The notes under the pieces were generated by a model. That model saw only the letters and a list, made by a program, of their open reading frames with translations, did not search any database and was not told where the DNA came from. A DNA stretch of 64,000 bases from Dyadobacter jiangsuensis (GTDB taxonomy: Bacteria > Bacteroidota > Bacteroidia > Cytophagales > Spirosomataceae): assembly GCF_003014695.1 (NCBI RefSeq), contig NZ_PYAS01000002.1:558001-622000 (forward strand), read 5' to 3'. Numbering within the stretch: the first letter of the stretch is position 1; every line of letters begins with the position of its first letter. Shown one piece after another: positions 44,916 through 54,700 of the stretch. A program made the translations under genes and the position numbers.

Positions 44916-45341
44916 ATGAAAAAAATTACATTCCTGAAAAACATTTTTGCTCTGTTGCTGCTTAGCACATTGATGTTCGCTTGTGAAGACAAGGACAAAG
45001 ACGTATCCCCGGAACTAAGCTCAAAAGTGGCAGGAACTTATAAAGTGACCAAGTTGACGGTCGACGGCGATGACTATCCGCTCGATGTAGCCAAGGCGAG
45101 CATTACGATCCAGCTCGACAAGTTTTCTTCGGAAGTGGTGACGGGAAAAATGAAAGTAACGATCGACGGCGACCGTGAGCCGGATGAAGACCTTGGAACC
45201 CTGAACCTGAAAAATGCCGGCAGCACAGGCATTGATATTTACGAAAACACCGAGAAAGTTGGGAACCTGAAAGATGACAAACTGAACATTTTCGTCGTAT
45301 TCGAAGGGCAGGAAGTTGAGATGATCGCGACAAAGCAATAA
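44916..45341 (+). CDS. Small lipoprotein, hypothetical
   Basis: 141 residues from 44916. The signal ends LLLLSTLMFAC (lipobox Cys at about residue 23), followed by an Asp/Lys-rich linker and a beta-strand-rich domain (VAGTYKVTKLTVDGDDYPL) that resembles lipocalin-like or calycin proteins of Bacteroidota. The next gene starts 40 bases later and is probably in the same unit. It may be controlled by the divergent two-component system, by position only. Confidence 0.72.
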   Translation: MKKITFLKNIFALLLLSTLMFACEDKDKDVSPELSSKVAGTYKVTKLTVDGDDYPLDVAKASITIQLDKFSSEVVTGKMKVTIDGDREPDEDLGTLNLKNAGSTGIDIYENTEKVGNLKDDKLNIFVVFEGQEVEMIATKQ

Positions 45342-45381
45342 GCATTACCCATACAGATTACCCTTGATTACAATTACAGCC

Positions 45382-46287
45382 ATGAAAAATAAAATCATCC
45401 CCTTTTTCCTCTATGCGTTTTGCATTGCATTCCTGAATTTCACTTTCAGCGATGAGTTTGAAGAATACGGAATCAGCCAGAAGGACATTCAGAATCGCCT
45501 CTGGAACGTTTTGCAGGCTCCGTCGGTAAGTGTGCCATATTTGGGCAGTTCTGTAAAATCGGCGTGCCGTTCGCTGGCACCTGAGGCCCAGTCGACGGCG
45601 ATCAAGAAAGCAGGTGCGTTTGTGAAGAGCTATTTCAACTCAGAGGATTTTCAGAAACGTTACACCGACGCGATAGCGAAGAAGTATCCGAAACTGGAAA
45701 CCACCGTGAGCGAGCAACGCAAAGCGGAAATCAGGGCAAACCGCTTGAAAGGCGTACAAGGGTTGCAAGCGAAAGATATGGAGCCGGTGGTGGATATTCA
45801 GATTCAGTCGGCAGAGACATTTGTGGGGATGGAAAGCATGCTCAGCAGCATTCCCGCCGACCAACGGGCCGATTTCAAGAAGCAGATCGAGGACGGGAAG
45901 CGCAATGCGGCGTTCTTCAAAAAGATCAAACCGCTTTTGAAAACCAATATGGAGGAGTTCAAAAAGCAATATGCCGAGTACCTGGCGGCCGACGAGATCC
46001 GGCAGTCGGAGCAGACCCTGGCGCGCAATGCGAAAAGTAATACAGACGAGTACGAGAAATTAAAAGATCCGAAAAAGGTACTCACGGCGCGCCTTACCGA
46101 CTTCCTGAACCAGAGCAAAGGCGTGGATTTCGCGGCGCAGACGAAAGAAATGAACGGTCGCAAGAAGTTCGTGAACGCGGCCTACGAAGGCAAAAGTGAT
46201 GTGTGGAAGTTCTGTTACCGAATGGGCGCGACGCCTACCAATACTGCCCGTGCATTCGCGCAGCAGTGGCTTACCGAGTTGAAATAA
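45382..46287 (+). CDS. Secreted helical protein, hypothetical
   Basis: 301 residues from 45382 with a signal peptide (IIPFFLYAFCIAFLNFTFS). The rest is highly charged and helical, with long Lys/Glu/Gln stretches such as KKQIEDGKRNAAFFKKIKPL. No domain is recognised. It is followed by a strong terminator. Confidence 0.7.
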   Translation: MKNKIIPFFLYAFCIAFLNFTFSDEFEEYGISQKDIQNRLWNVLQAPSVSVPYLGSSVKSACRSLAPEAQSTAIKKAGAFVKSYFNSEDFQKRYTDAIAKKYPKLETTVSEQRKAEIRANRLKGVQGLQAKDMEPVVDIQIQSAETFVGMESMLSSIPADQRADFKKQIEDGKRNAAFFKKIKPLLKTNMEEFKKQYAEYLAADEIRQSEQTLARNAKSNTDEYEKLKDPKKVLTARLTDFLNQSKGVDFAAQTKEMNGRKKFVNAAYEGKSDVWKFCYRMGATPTNTARAFAQQWLTELK

Positions 46288-46340
46288 ATTGGTTTATATA
46301 AGGATGTACAGAGAGGCGCTACTGGCTCCTTTTCTGTCTG

Positions 46341-46383
46341 ATCCGTGGCCGGCAGCGCGTTACTGTCGCCACGGATTTTTTTA
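46341..46383 (+). terminator. Intrinsic terminator after the secreted protein gene
   Basis: ATCCGTGGC (46341-46349) and GCCACGGAT (46368-46376) with an 18-base loop, followed by seven T in eight bases. Confidence 0.8.
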
Positions 46384-46408
46384 TTTTCAAGAAAATTGAG
46401 GGAAGCTA

Positions 46409-46456
46409 TTGCATTTTAAAAAACATTAAACTTACTTTGTCTATCAAATAAGTATA
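46409..46456 (+). promoter_or_regulatory. TACTTTG-type promoter upstream of structured RNA copy B
   Basis: TTG (46409-46411), 21 bases, TACTTTG (46433-46439), then TCTA (46440-46443) and TATA at 46453-46456, at the same offsets as the susC and second-sulfatase dyads but with one arm changed by one base. The segment TACTTTGTCTATCAAA is identical to the sulfatase site. GCTCCTG at 46471-46477 is also shared. The remaining gap to 46637 holds only a GGCCCCCGTGGGGG hairpin and another TACTTTG at 46533-46539. Confidence 0.55.
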
Positions 46457-46636
46457 CTATTAAAAACAAAGCTCCTGAACCACCCTGAGCTGAGTATTAA
46501 TCCAGGCATCTTAGATATGAGCGCGGTTAATTTACTTTGTAAGGCCCCCGTGGGGGATGTGGTAGGGCATACCTTCAAGCTTTGTTTTCATTCCAATTGC
46601 TGTTGTTGAAACGGCGACCCATACCTGACATTTCAC

Positions 46637-46731
46637 GGAAATATCCCGCCTGACAGTCATGGCCGATCATCTGAAATTTTCGGTGGTTGGCGATTTCAGT
46701 TGCCGGTTGTGCTGTCCCGGGGTATTTCCGT
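46637..46731 (+). ncRNA. Structured leader RNA, copy B (riboswitch-like)
   Basis: Stem 1 pairs 46637-46648 (CGGAAATATCCC) with 46720-46731, 12 of 12 with one G-U, yet its sequence differs from copy A. Stem 2 is GACAG (46653-46657) with CTGTC (46713-46717), as in A. GGC (46662-46664) can pair with GCC (46703-46705). The terminal stem CTGAAAT/ATTTCAG (46672-46678 and 46694-46700) closes a 15-base loop TTTCGGTGGTTGGCG. It ends 55 bases before the ATG of a small membrane protein. Confidence 0.6.
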
Positions 46732-46786
46732 ATCCATATCTCATGCTGCGTTTATACTAAACCGGTACTACTACACTACTTGTAAT

Positions 46787-46909
46787 ATGTTTACATTCTC
46801 AGACGTGGTGCTGCTCGCGAGGAAGATCGCCGTCGGCATTCTGCTTACATTAATTCCCTTTGTACTGATCGCCGGAGGCATTTGGCTGGCGTGGAAATTC
46901 TTTATCTGA
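46787..46909 (+). CDS. Small single-pass membrane protein
   Basis: 40 residues from the ATG at 46787 (MFTFSDVVLLARKIAVGILL), then a hydrophobic helix ending IWLAWKFFI. A longer frame from 46700 would overlap the structured RNA and is unlikely. It precedes the hydroxylase-family gene by 33 bases and could be a small subunit of it, which is inference. Confidence 0.6.
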   Translation: MFTFSDVVLLARKIAVGILLTLIPFVLIAGGIWLAWKFFI

Positions 46910-46942
46910 TTGCTCATTTCACCATAAAAAATCAAATCACGC

Positions 46943-48022
46943 ATGAAAGTGGATAATGCATTGGCCCGGAAGATTACCCGAGACGGCCTGATCAGCGTGG
47001 TGCTTTACCTCGCGCCCATCGTTTTGATGTTTGCCAGCTTCCAGGTATTCGGTTACCGCCCATGGGAGGGAAGCAACGAGTTTCCTTTCAAAGCACCTGC
47101 ATTTGTTGAGGCGGTTTTCAAAAACCTGAGTAGCTGGGGGTTGCCGGTGATTGTGCTCGTGCTGGGTGTGATCGAATTTGCAGCCGGCTTGTACGAAAAC
47201 AAATGGACCAAGAACGAGCGGATTCTGGACATTGTCTGCTTTGTAGTTCCTAAGCTGATTATCCGGCCGTTTGTGGCTTATTTCGGATTGAAATTCCTGC
47301 CGCTGGTCCTGCCCGAAGCAAAAAATGCATTTGAATGGGTGCCATTCTGGTGGGCATTCCTGATCATAGCGGTGGCCGATGACCTCACACAATACTGGTA
47401 TCACCGCCTGCACCACCAGGTCCCCTGGCTCTGGCGCTTTCACCGCACGCACCATTCCGCTAATTACATGGGAATGGCCATGGCAAGCAGGCAGAACGTG
47501 ATTTACACGTTGTTTTTCTCGCAAACCTACCTGACCATCGCATTGACGTACCTTGGCCTGGGCTACGCCGCCTTGTTTGTGAAAGTCATCAAATCGTTCA
47601 TCACCACCGGCGCGCATTCGAGCATTCCCTGGGATAAGCCTTTCTACGAAATCAAATGGCTGAAACCGATCGGTTGGGTGTTGGAGAGACTGATTTCCAC
47701 TCCGGCCACACACCATGCACACCACGCCGACACGACCGACGACGGGATAGGCTATTACAAAGGAAACTTCGGTAATATGTTCTTCCTCTGGGATATCATC
47801 TTCGGGACCGGCATCATTACCCGCAAATACCCGTCGTCTTACGGCATCAAGCATTACCAGGAGGAGGAATGGTACGCCCAGTTTATGTGGCCCATTTTTA
47901 AATCCAGGAAGGAAGGCAGCGAATTATCGCACAATGGGCCGGTTGTTGGCGACGCGGTACCGGACACGCCGGAACCCATTGCGCTTAAATCTGAACTTAC
48001 AACTACTACGGCAGTCGCTTAA
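46943..48022 (+). CDS. Fatty acid hydroxylase / sterol desaturase family protein
   Basis: 359 residues with several membrane helices and complete histidine boxes: YWYHRLHHQVPWLWRFHRTH near 152-171 and THHAHHADT near 252-260. The C-terminus is polar. Family enzymes use a di-iron centre to hydroxylate lipid chains. In Bacteroidota one possible substrate is a sphingolipid- or sulfonolipid-type acyl chain, which is inference. It is expressed with the small membrane protein under the structured leader. Confidence 0.88.
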   Translation: MKVDNALARKITRDGLISVVLYLAPIVLMFASFQVFGYRPWEGSNEFPFKAPAFVEAVFKNLSSWGLPVIVLVLGVIEFAAGLYENKWTKNERILDIVCFVVPKLIIRPFVAYFGLKFLPLVLPEAKNAFEWVPFWWAFLIIAVADDLTQYWYHRLHHQVPWLWRFHRTHHSANYMGMAMASRQNVIYTLFFSQTYLTIALTYLGLGYAALFVKVIKSFITTGAHSSIPWDKPFYEIKWLKPIGWVLERLISTPATHHAHHADTTDDGIGYYKGNFGNMFFLWDIIFGTGIITRKYPSSYGIKHYQEEEWYAQFMWPIFKSRKEGSELSHNGPVVGDAVPDTPEPIALKSELTTTTAVA

Positions 48023-48029
48023 AATTCCC

Positions 48030-48066
48030 AGATGACCATTGGCCCGACCGGTGGTCATCTTTTTTT
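48030..48066 (+). terminator. Intrinsic terminator after the hydroxylase-family gene
   Basis: AGATGACCA (48030-48038) and TGGTCATCT (48052-48060) with a 13-base loop, followed by six further T. Confidence 0.85.
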
Positions 48067-48083
48067 ATCCTGATTTTACAGGA

Positions 48084-48767
48084 TTATCTGTTTTCGGAAG
48101 AATTGGCGAGGCACCAATCAATAATTTGGGGATACAAATCCGTGATGGGTGCTTGTGGAGGCCTGCGACGATACAATTCAATCAGGAATTGATTAAAGCT
48201 ATTAAATTTTTTGAATCCTCTTTCGGCCATTTTCTTCTCTACCGAGTTCACAAGAGGGGAGAAATCTACGTCAGGCGCATTGTCAAGATACCAGAGGGAT
48301 ACCAATGCCCAATTCATGTATTCATTGAAGCATGAGGCCGGATCCATACTCCTGGCTCCGGGCTTGGACATGTCTACCCAGGCTGGGACGTTATTGAAAG
48401 CCCTTTTAATTTTCAATGCATATAAATCCTTTTCGGAAATTGGATTAATGAAGGCGTGATTGAGCTCCGTGAATGCCGTTGTTGCGGACCTTAGCTTTTT
48501 ATAAGTGAGGTGCGACGATGTGCTGTCACCGATTTCCCGGAAAGGAAAATTAACATGTGCATGAATTTCTTTGAATGTATCACTTTCGAGCCAGTTGACG
48601 CTCTGGGCATAGCCGGTCAGGGGCGACAGGATGATTTTATATGAATTAAAAGCGATACCCGGCAATCGCGAAGTCAGCCAGGTTTTGATTTGAGCGATGT
48701 CAATATACTCACTGTAATTATGGATCAGCGAATCATAATAATGTTGGTTCGCATCGTACAAGTCCAA
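48084..48767 (-). CDS. DUF4932-like protein, C-terminal part (frameshifted)
   Basis: 227 residues in a different frame from the upstream ORF, which it overlaps by 43 bases. The first 20 codons continue the sense of that ORF: a -1 shift near 48780 joins FADSI to QILDLYDANQHYYDSLIH. NSYKIILSPLTGYAQSVNW and EIHAHVNFPFREIGD resemble DUF4932 proteins. It is best taken as the second half of one secreted protein; no start signal of its own is evident. Confidence 0.55.
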   Translation of the reverse strand: MDLYDANQHYYDSLIHNYSEYIDIAQIKTWLTSRLPGIAFNSYKIILSPLTGYAQSVNWLESDTFKEIHAHVNFPFREIGDSTSSHLTYKKLRSATTAFTELNHAFINPISEKDLYALKIKRAFNNVPAWVDMSKPGARSMDPASCFNEYMNWALVSLWYLDNAPDVDFSPLVNSVEKKMAERGFKKFNSFNQFLIELYRRRPPQAPITDLYPQIIDWCLANSSENR

Positions 48768-49498
48768 AATCTGATACTATCTGCAAAATTTTGCAGGTGA
48801 TGAATGTAAGGACGGAGGGTGTTTGTCCTTTCCCATCCTGTTCTGTCATACGTTTTGGTAGGTACTATTTTTCCCGTTTGATCAAACTGAAAAGAGTAGG
48901 CGTCCATTTTGAGATTGAAGTATGCTCTTCGATTTATGTTAATCAGGGAGTCCGCGATGTCAACAATCTTGCTTCGCGTGTTTTTAGGGAGACGGGCCAG
49001 AATGGTTTGATAGTAGTTTGTGCTTTTGTAAACCAGTCCGTTTTCTTTGTAAACCAGAGGCGTTATTGCCAACACCAGGTTCATCAGTTCGCAGACCTTC
49101 GGTATTTCAATGGATATTTTGTCGTTATTGAGGGCGATGTAGTTGACGTCGAAATTTGCGCTTGGGATTTCAGTTTGTGCCACAATTAGTGTTTGAGCAG
49201 TATCCTTGCCGTTCAGGAGAATGGAAAATCTAACGGTTTGTCCAGGCCCAACATTGAATTCCAGGGAGTCGGTGTCGCTGATGAACGAGACCTTTTTTGT
49301 TTCGCCTGTTTTGACATAAGTTTCATATATGTCCTGCTTTATTTTCGGGTCTACTTGCCAATAGTCCGATTGGTAAACCTTACCATCCCTGATGCTGATC
49401 AAATTTCTGCTTGATCGTAGCACGGGGTTCTGAGCGTATGCGGTGCCGAAAGCCCAGTAATAGATAGAAATGATGATCAGTGTGGTGAATCGTGCCAT
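48725..49498 (-). CDS. DUF4932-like secreted protein, N-terminal part (frameshifted)
   Basis: 257 residues from the ATG at 49498 (MARFTTLIIISIYYWAFGTA), a signal peptide ending AYAQ. The body is strand-rich, then helical (IEIPKVCELMNLVLAIT, then LQNFADSIRF) before the frame goes off in a nonsense tail and ends at 48725. Joined by a -1 shift to the next ORF it would make a protein of about 470-480 residues. The region is less GC-rich than its neighbours. Confidence 0.6.
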   Translation of the reverse strand: MARFTTLIIISIYYWAFGTAYAQNPVLRSSRNLISIRDGKVYQSDYWQVDPKIKQDIYETYVKTGETKKVSFISDTDSLEFNVGPGQTVRFSILLNGKDTAQTLIVAQTEIPSANFDVNYIALNNDKISIEIPKVCELMNLVLAITPLVYKENGLVYKSTNYYQTILARLPKNTRSKIVDIADSLININRRAYFNLKMDAYSFQFDQTGKIVPTKTYDRTGWERTNTLRPYIHHLQNFADSIRFWTCTMRTNIIMIR

Positions 49499-49602
49499 CT
49501 TACATTGTCGTTTTGAGAATTTTGCCGTTTTCCGGTTTGGGGAGCAAATCACTAAAATTCAATTTAGAGCAATGATGACCAGATGTCTTTCAGCTAGTAT
49601 GC

Positions 49603-50076
49603 ATGAGGTTCCTCTCGGTTATTATGCGGCGGTGGCGGATGGTTTGTACAACACGCCTGCAACACAGTGCTTCTAAGGCAATCAACAGGTATCTAACCAT
49701 TCGTAATTGGCTGATCGACTTTCACATTGTAGAATTTGAACAGAATGGCGAATACAGTGCGCGGTATGGACAGAGATTGGTTGAAGAGATGGCAAAAGCC
49801 TTGGATGCCGTTGGGCTAAGCGTAAGGAGCCTGAAACTGCTCAGGCAGTTCTATTTTACATATCCTCAAATTGTGCAGACAGCGTCTGCACAATTGAACG
49901 GTTTAAAACTGGCAACTTCGGATAAGCTCCCCGGGCCGATTGGTAAAACTGATTACGATACCCGCGAGGAACGTAGCAGAATGAACTGGCACAAATGCAT
50001 GGTCAACCAATGCGTTTATAAACCGTTTCTGTCGCCTTGTCTTCCTGGCCTTCCGGCGAAATGTTGTAAGCCGTGA
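49603..50076 (+). pseudogene. Remnant of a DUF1016 (YhcG-type) nuclease
   Basis: The segment INRYLTIRNWLIDFHIVEFE and VEEMAKALDAVGLSVRSLKL followed by LRQFYFTYPQIVQTASAQL is the DUF1016 N-terminal domain. Homology is visible between about 49660 and 49950; the C-terminal PD-(D/E)xK nuclease domain is missing and the frame runs into the opposite-strand DUF1579 gene. A related N-terminal stretch (GYYAAVADGLYNT) appears in another frame just upstream, so the start is also broken. Confidence 0.65.
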
Positions 50077-50500
50077 TGATCAATGTGTCCGGATCCGTCA
50101 GTTCTGCAACGGTGCGCCAGTTCCAGGGAGCGGGGTATTCGGGGACGCTGTATTGTCCCAGGACCGAAAAGCCATTTCCCGTAGGCGTGCCGTTGGAAAG
50201 CATCATGCCGGTACCCATATGAAAGCTGTCGATCCAGAATGCCTGTGCGTTGCTGTTGGGAATGTCGAAACCGTAAATGGCTATGCCCTGGAATGGTTTG
50301 CCGTTGAGGCTGCCCTGATATTCGTGCAAAAGGAAACTGCCGCCGAGGATGGCTTTGATAGTCCCCTTCATTTCGGACTCGTCGGCGAGGACGTCGGGTT
50401 CGAACCAGGTTTTGGTAATGCCTTGCCAATTGCCGGTCAACGCCTGCAATTGGTGATGTACTCCGGATTCCAGCGAGGTTTCAAATTTCGATTTAGACAT
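50003..50500 (-). CDS. DUF1579 family protein
   Basis: 165 residues from 50500. The pattern LQALTGNWQGITKTWFEPD, KAILGGSFLLHEYQGSLNGK and FWIDSFHMG is the calycin-like DUF1579 fold, a small beta-barrel of unknown role. It diverges from the GlxA-type regulator with about 200 bases between starts, a layout in which the regulator may control it. Confidence 0.85.
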   Translation of the reverse strand: MSKSKFETSLESGVHHQLQALTGNWQGITKTWFEPDVLADESEMKGTIKAILGGSFLLHEYQGSLNGKPFQGIAIYGFDIPNSNAQAFWIDSFHMGTGMMLSNGTPTGNGFSVLGQYSVPEYPAPWNWRTVAELTDPDTLIITAYNISPEGQEDKATETVYKRIG

Positions 50501-50700
50501 AGGATTTAGATTTAGTTTGCCGGGGCTCTCAGTCGCGGTAGTTGCGGCAGGCAATTTTTGTGAATATAATAATTCAAAATTTAATAAAAATGGGATATGA
50601 GACAACTGCTTAAAACGCCAATAGGAAGGGGTATTTGGGACAAAATTTCTATATTGGTGCCCGCTTTGGCCTGAATGTCAAAGATTAAACCATCAACAAC

Positions 50701-51720
50701 ATGTTACAACTAGGACTATTAATTACCAACCGGCACCGCTTATTGAGCGTCGCGGCGATTCTCGACGTGTTCGAATCGGTGAACAGCTTCTATGAGCGGG
50801 CAAATCAGCCGCATTTTTTTAACATCACGCTGTTCTCACCGGACGCAGAACCGGGAAAGTTTTACGGAGCTTACCCGATGCAATCGATTCATGAATTTAC
50901 CAAGCAGGACCTCATACTTATTCCGGCATTCGGCTCGGGGGACGTCCAGCTTTCGATTATGAGCAACCAATGCTGCATTCCGTGGCTTTGGGAGCAATAT
51001 AAAAATGGTGCCGAACTGGCCAGCTTCTGTACGGGGGCATTCCTGCTCGCTGCCGGGGGCCTGCTGAATGGCAAGCACGCCACTACGCACATAGATGCAG
51101 CAGAGGCATTGGCTTCCAATTTTCCGGATATTATCATGAAAAGCGATGCGGTAGTAACGGAAGATAAGGGCATTTTCACGAGCGGAGGCGCTACGAGCAG
51201 CTTCCACCTGATGCTGTACCTGATACAGCGTTTTTGCGGAAAGGACCTCACCTTACGGACCGCTAAAATGTTTGCCATTGATATGGACCGCGAGCAGCAG
51301 ACCTATTTCGGCACTTTTGCTCCGCCCCAGAACCACGGCGACGGGCTGGTGAATATGGCACAGCAGAAGATCGAAAAGGAATATCAGGAAGGCAGTACGA
51401 TCGAAGTACTCATTCAGGACATTCCGGCAAGCCGGAGAAATGTGGTGCGGCGGTTCAAACAGGCAATCGGCGTGACACCCATCGAGTACTTGCAACGGAC
51501 GCGCATTGAAGCGGCTAAGAAGTTGTTGGCTCAAACGGATCAGAGCGTGCTCGAAGTCATGCTTAATTCGGGTTATAACGATTTAAAATCATTCCGGCAG
51601 CTGTTCAAGAAAAGTACGGGCGTGACGCCGAAAGAGTATCGCGACAAGTTTAATATCGCCAGGCTGGAAACAGGAGGGCGCTGGAACCGACGCATGAGCG
51701 GAGCCTCTTATCTCGATTAA
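50701..51720 (+). CDS. GlxA-type AraC family regulator
   Basis: 339 residues. The N-terminal DJ-1/PfpI domain (about 5-190) keeps ELASFCTGAFLLAAGGLLNG with the elbow Cys. The C-terminal AraC DNA-binding domain (about 225-320) has two helix-turn-helix units, IEVLIQDIPASRRNVVRRFK and VLEVMLNSGYNDLKSFRQLF. GlxA-like regulators sense small metabolites. A bidirectional terminator separates it from the following opposite-strand gene. Confidence 0.92.
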   Translation: MLQLGLLITNRHRLLSVAAILDVFESVNSFYERANQPHFFNITLFSPDAEPGKFYGAYPMQSIHEFTKQDLILIPAFGSGDVQLSIMSNQCCIPWLWEQYKNGAELASFCTGAFLLAAGGLLNGKHATTHIDAAEALASNFPDIIMKSDAVVTEDKGIFTSGGATSSFHLMLYLIQRFCGKDLTLRTAKMFAIDMDREQQTYFGTFAPPQNHGDGLVNMAQQKIEKEYQEGSTIEVLIQDIPASRRNVVRRFKQAIGVTPIEYLQRTRIEAAKKLLAQTDQSVLEVMLNSGYNDLKSFRQLFKKSTGVTPKEYRDKFNIARLETGGRWNRRMSGASYLD

Positions 51721-51762
51721 AATCAAAAGCCCGGACCTTAACGATCCGGGCTTTTGATTTTA
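51718..51762. terminator. Bidirectional terminator
   Basis: AAATCAAAAGCCCGGA and TCCGGGCTTTTGATTT arms with a nine-base loop, T-rich on both strands. It serves the convergent regulator gene and the large T9SS-cargo gene. Confidence 0.88.
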
Positions 51763-51776
51763 ATGCCATTCCGACG

Positions 51777-54700
51777 TTAGTTAAGCTTGGCAATCTTGCG
51801 GAATGCCCGCTCGTTGCCTTGTTTGATTTCGACAATGCAAACACTTGCAGGCAGGTGCATAATGTTCAGTTGATGCGAGAATTTGGTAGCCGTTTTATTC
51901 ACCTGCGTATTCTTGTAAAGCGTTCCTGACTTCGCGTCAAAAATGCGGATTTCAATTTGACCGGTTTTCTCGTTGGCAAGATCGATGCTGACGAAGTCGG
52001 AAGTGGGGTTAGGGTAGACTTTTGCTTCGGCATGAAGTGATACCTCCTCTTTTGCAACTGGTACCGCCATTTCTACGGCTGCCTGTCTCGCATTCTGGCC
52101 GTCGGCAGCGAGAACGAAAATCGGCGTTTCTCCGGCTGTAACGGTCACTTTGCCATCCACGATCGGTAACTCGGTCATCGCCATATTGTCTGCACCTGCG
52201 GTCGGCGTGTAAATCCGCGCAACGCCTGCCTGGTTCAGATTGACGGTATACTCCGCCGTTCTTCCCACTTCATCAGGCACGGTCAGAATGAACAGAGATT
52301 TGCCATTCAGCTCATACCGGTCGACGATCGGGTCGTTGTGGATCGTTTCCTTGTATTCGTACTGGCCGAACAGCTTCTGTGTTTGCAGGAAATAGTCGGC
52401 AGATGGCCGGCGGGTTTGATCGTTATTGACAAACCCAGCGGATGCGAACATGCCGCCGCCACCATTGTCGTCATACATTTGATAGAAAAACAATTTCTCA
52501 ACACCATTGCGGGCCGTGAATAGCGAGGTGCGCAAGATCCAGTCGGCCTGCGTTTGCAATGCAGATTTGTTGCCGATAGGAATCGCTTTCAACGGGCTGT
52601 CCTGATGTACATCGTAGCCGGCCTCGGTGTTCCAGATTGGAAGGTCGTTCGATAACTCGCGGGTTACTTTGACAAAGTTTTCGAGGATTTGTTTTGCATT
52701 GGTAACCTCCGGGGCCGCGCCGCGCGTGGAGGTACCGCTCTGGCTCGATGATGCATTGTCGGTATAAAGGTGGAAGTTCACCACATCCCAGCAGAGATTC
52801 ACCGTGCCGTCGGCATTATATCCACGAAACTCCTTGCACCAGTCTACCATTCCTTTTACGAAATCGGGGCCGGTAACGAGTCCGGCGATGACCACTTTCA
52901 TGTTAGGATCTGCATTTTTAACACCTACGCCTGCGCCCATCGTATTCTTGTGGCCATCGTAAAATGCCGACATATTAGCTGCATATTCACGGGCAGTCTG
53001 GTAGCCTTTGCGGCCTTTCCACCATTTGTCGCGCTCATTGTCGCATTCGATGTATTTGATCAGGTTCAAGCCGATCTTTACCTCGTTAACCGGGTCGTTG
53101 GTCCATCTCGGAGTCGTTGAAACGCTCAGCAGCGAAGGATTCACATTGGTATTGCTTCCATAACGCGCTGCATATTGAAATGCAACCTTAGCTTGTTCAA
53201 TGTAAGAAAGGGGATCAGCGAAATTCTTACCAAAGCGTACGGGCACGTTTTCGGGGTCGCGCTGGTCTTCGGGATATGTCTCGCGCATCCAGGCGGGCTG
53301 TGTTTTGAGGCAAGCCAGTACTTCAATGCCTTCCTGTTTGCAGCGTTGGTAAATCAGGTCATAATTCCAGCTTCCGCTTAGTGTAGGGTTGTAGGAATAA
53401 ACGCCCTCCGAAGATTCGAGCTTTTCCCAGTCCATATAATGCCGCAAGCCCGTAAAGCTTTTGGCAACCTGCACCTTCGACTCCACCAGCGACTCGGTAT
53501 GTGCGCCATCCTGGAAATACCACTCATAACCATTCACGCCGAGCATGTCATTCAAGGTGATATGCTTGGTCCGGGCAGGTTTCTGAGTTTCGGTTCCGGG
53601 GGTGTAGCTTCCGTAGAACTCAATTTCGGTCGGTAATGTGTTGGACATCGTCATGACCAGATACCGGATATTGCTCATCGGCTGATCAAGCTTGAACTGC
53701 GCGTCGCCGGATAGCTGGCGATCGGGGTAGGGGCCTACCCATCCATTGTATATTTCGCCGGTAAATGTGGCGACAGGAATGCGCTCCCATTGATCGTTGA
53801 TGACGGAAAGTACCAACGGAAAATCCTGCGCGGTACCTGTGAAGTCAAAGAATTTGACGCCGTTGAGCGTAATCTGCTCCCCTTCTTTCAATGGGTAATA
53901 GGCCTCATAGTTGTTGATCACCTTACCCCAGCCGGTAAGTACGTTCTCCTGTGTATTGCCGTCGAACAGTCCGTCGAGGCCATTGGCCGCATTGGTGAGC
54001 TGGTACCAGCGTTTCGGATCGATCGGGATTTTGGTGCCGAGGGCCGGGTTGTTGGGGTTCGAGTTGTCGGAAACAGTAAATGTCCTGGCTACGTTGTCGG
54101 CCGTTAGATAATTGTTATTGCCAGCTTGCGAGGCTGTGATGGTCACCTGGCCAGCAGTGTGAATGGTTGCTTTCCAGATGCCGGTCGCGTTCGAAACGGA
54201 TACAATCGACGAATTGGAGGAGGTAAACTGAACGGGTGTTTCCGGGTTTGTGCTGCTGGCGGTTAGGTTGAATGAAGCATCGGTCAGGTTTTTGTCTGAA
54301 ATCGCTTCAAACGTAATCACCGATTGTCCCTGAACAGAGCCGGGTATTACCTCAAACCAGTTGAAATTGAATGCGCCGCGGTTGGCGAAGATGCGAAACA
54401 CTTGGCTACCGGCTTCCAGCTGCACGGTTTTGCGGACGGTGGTGTAGTTCTGCCAGCCACCCGTTTGCGGTACGTCCACGCTGCCGAGCACGGTGCCGTT
54501 TGTATTTTTGAACTGAATATTTCCATTGCCCCATTGGTTGGCCACCCTGAAATTGATTGTGTAAGTGCCGGCCGTTGGTACATTCACGTTGTAATCCATC
54601 CAGTCGTTGTCGTCGATGTAATTCACATTGATGTTTCCATCTACATCGCCCGTAGTTTCCGTACGTACGTCCGATGCAACATCGAATGTTTCTGCTTCGA

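Noticed and set aside
46533..46539. Another TACTTTG box in the leader of the hydroxylase operon
   Set aside because: It lacks a TTG at suitable distance and the downstream dyad, and is followed by a GC hairpin; not counted as a promoter.
46700..46786. Longer start of the small membrane protein
   Set aside because: The extension overlaps the structured RNA and adds low-complexity sequence; the ATG at 46787 gives a compact one-helix protein.
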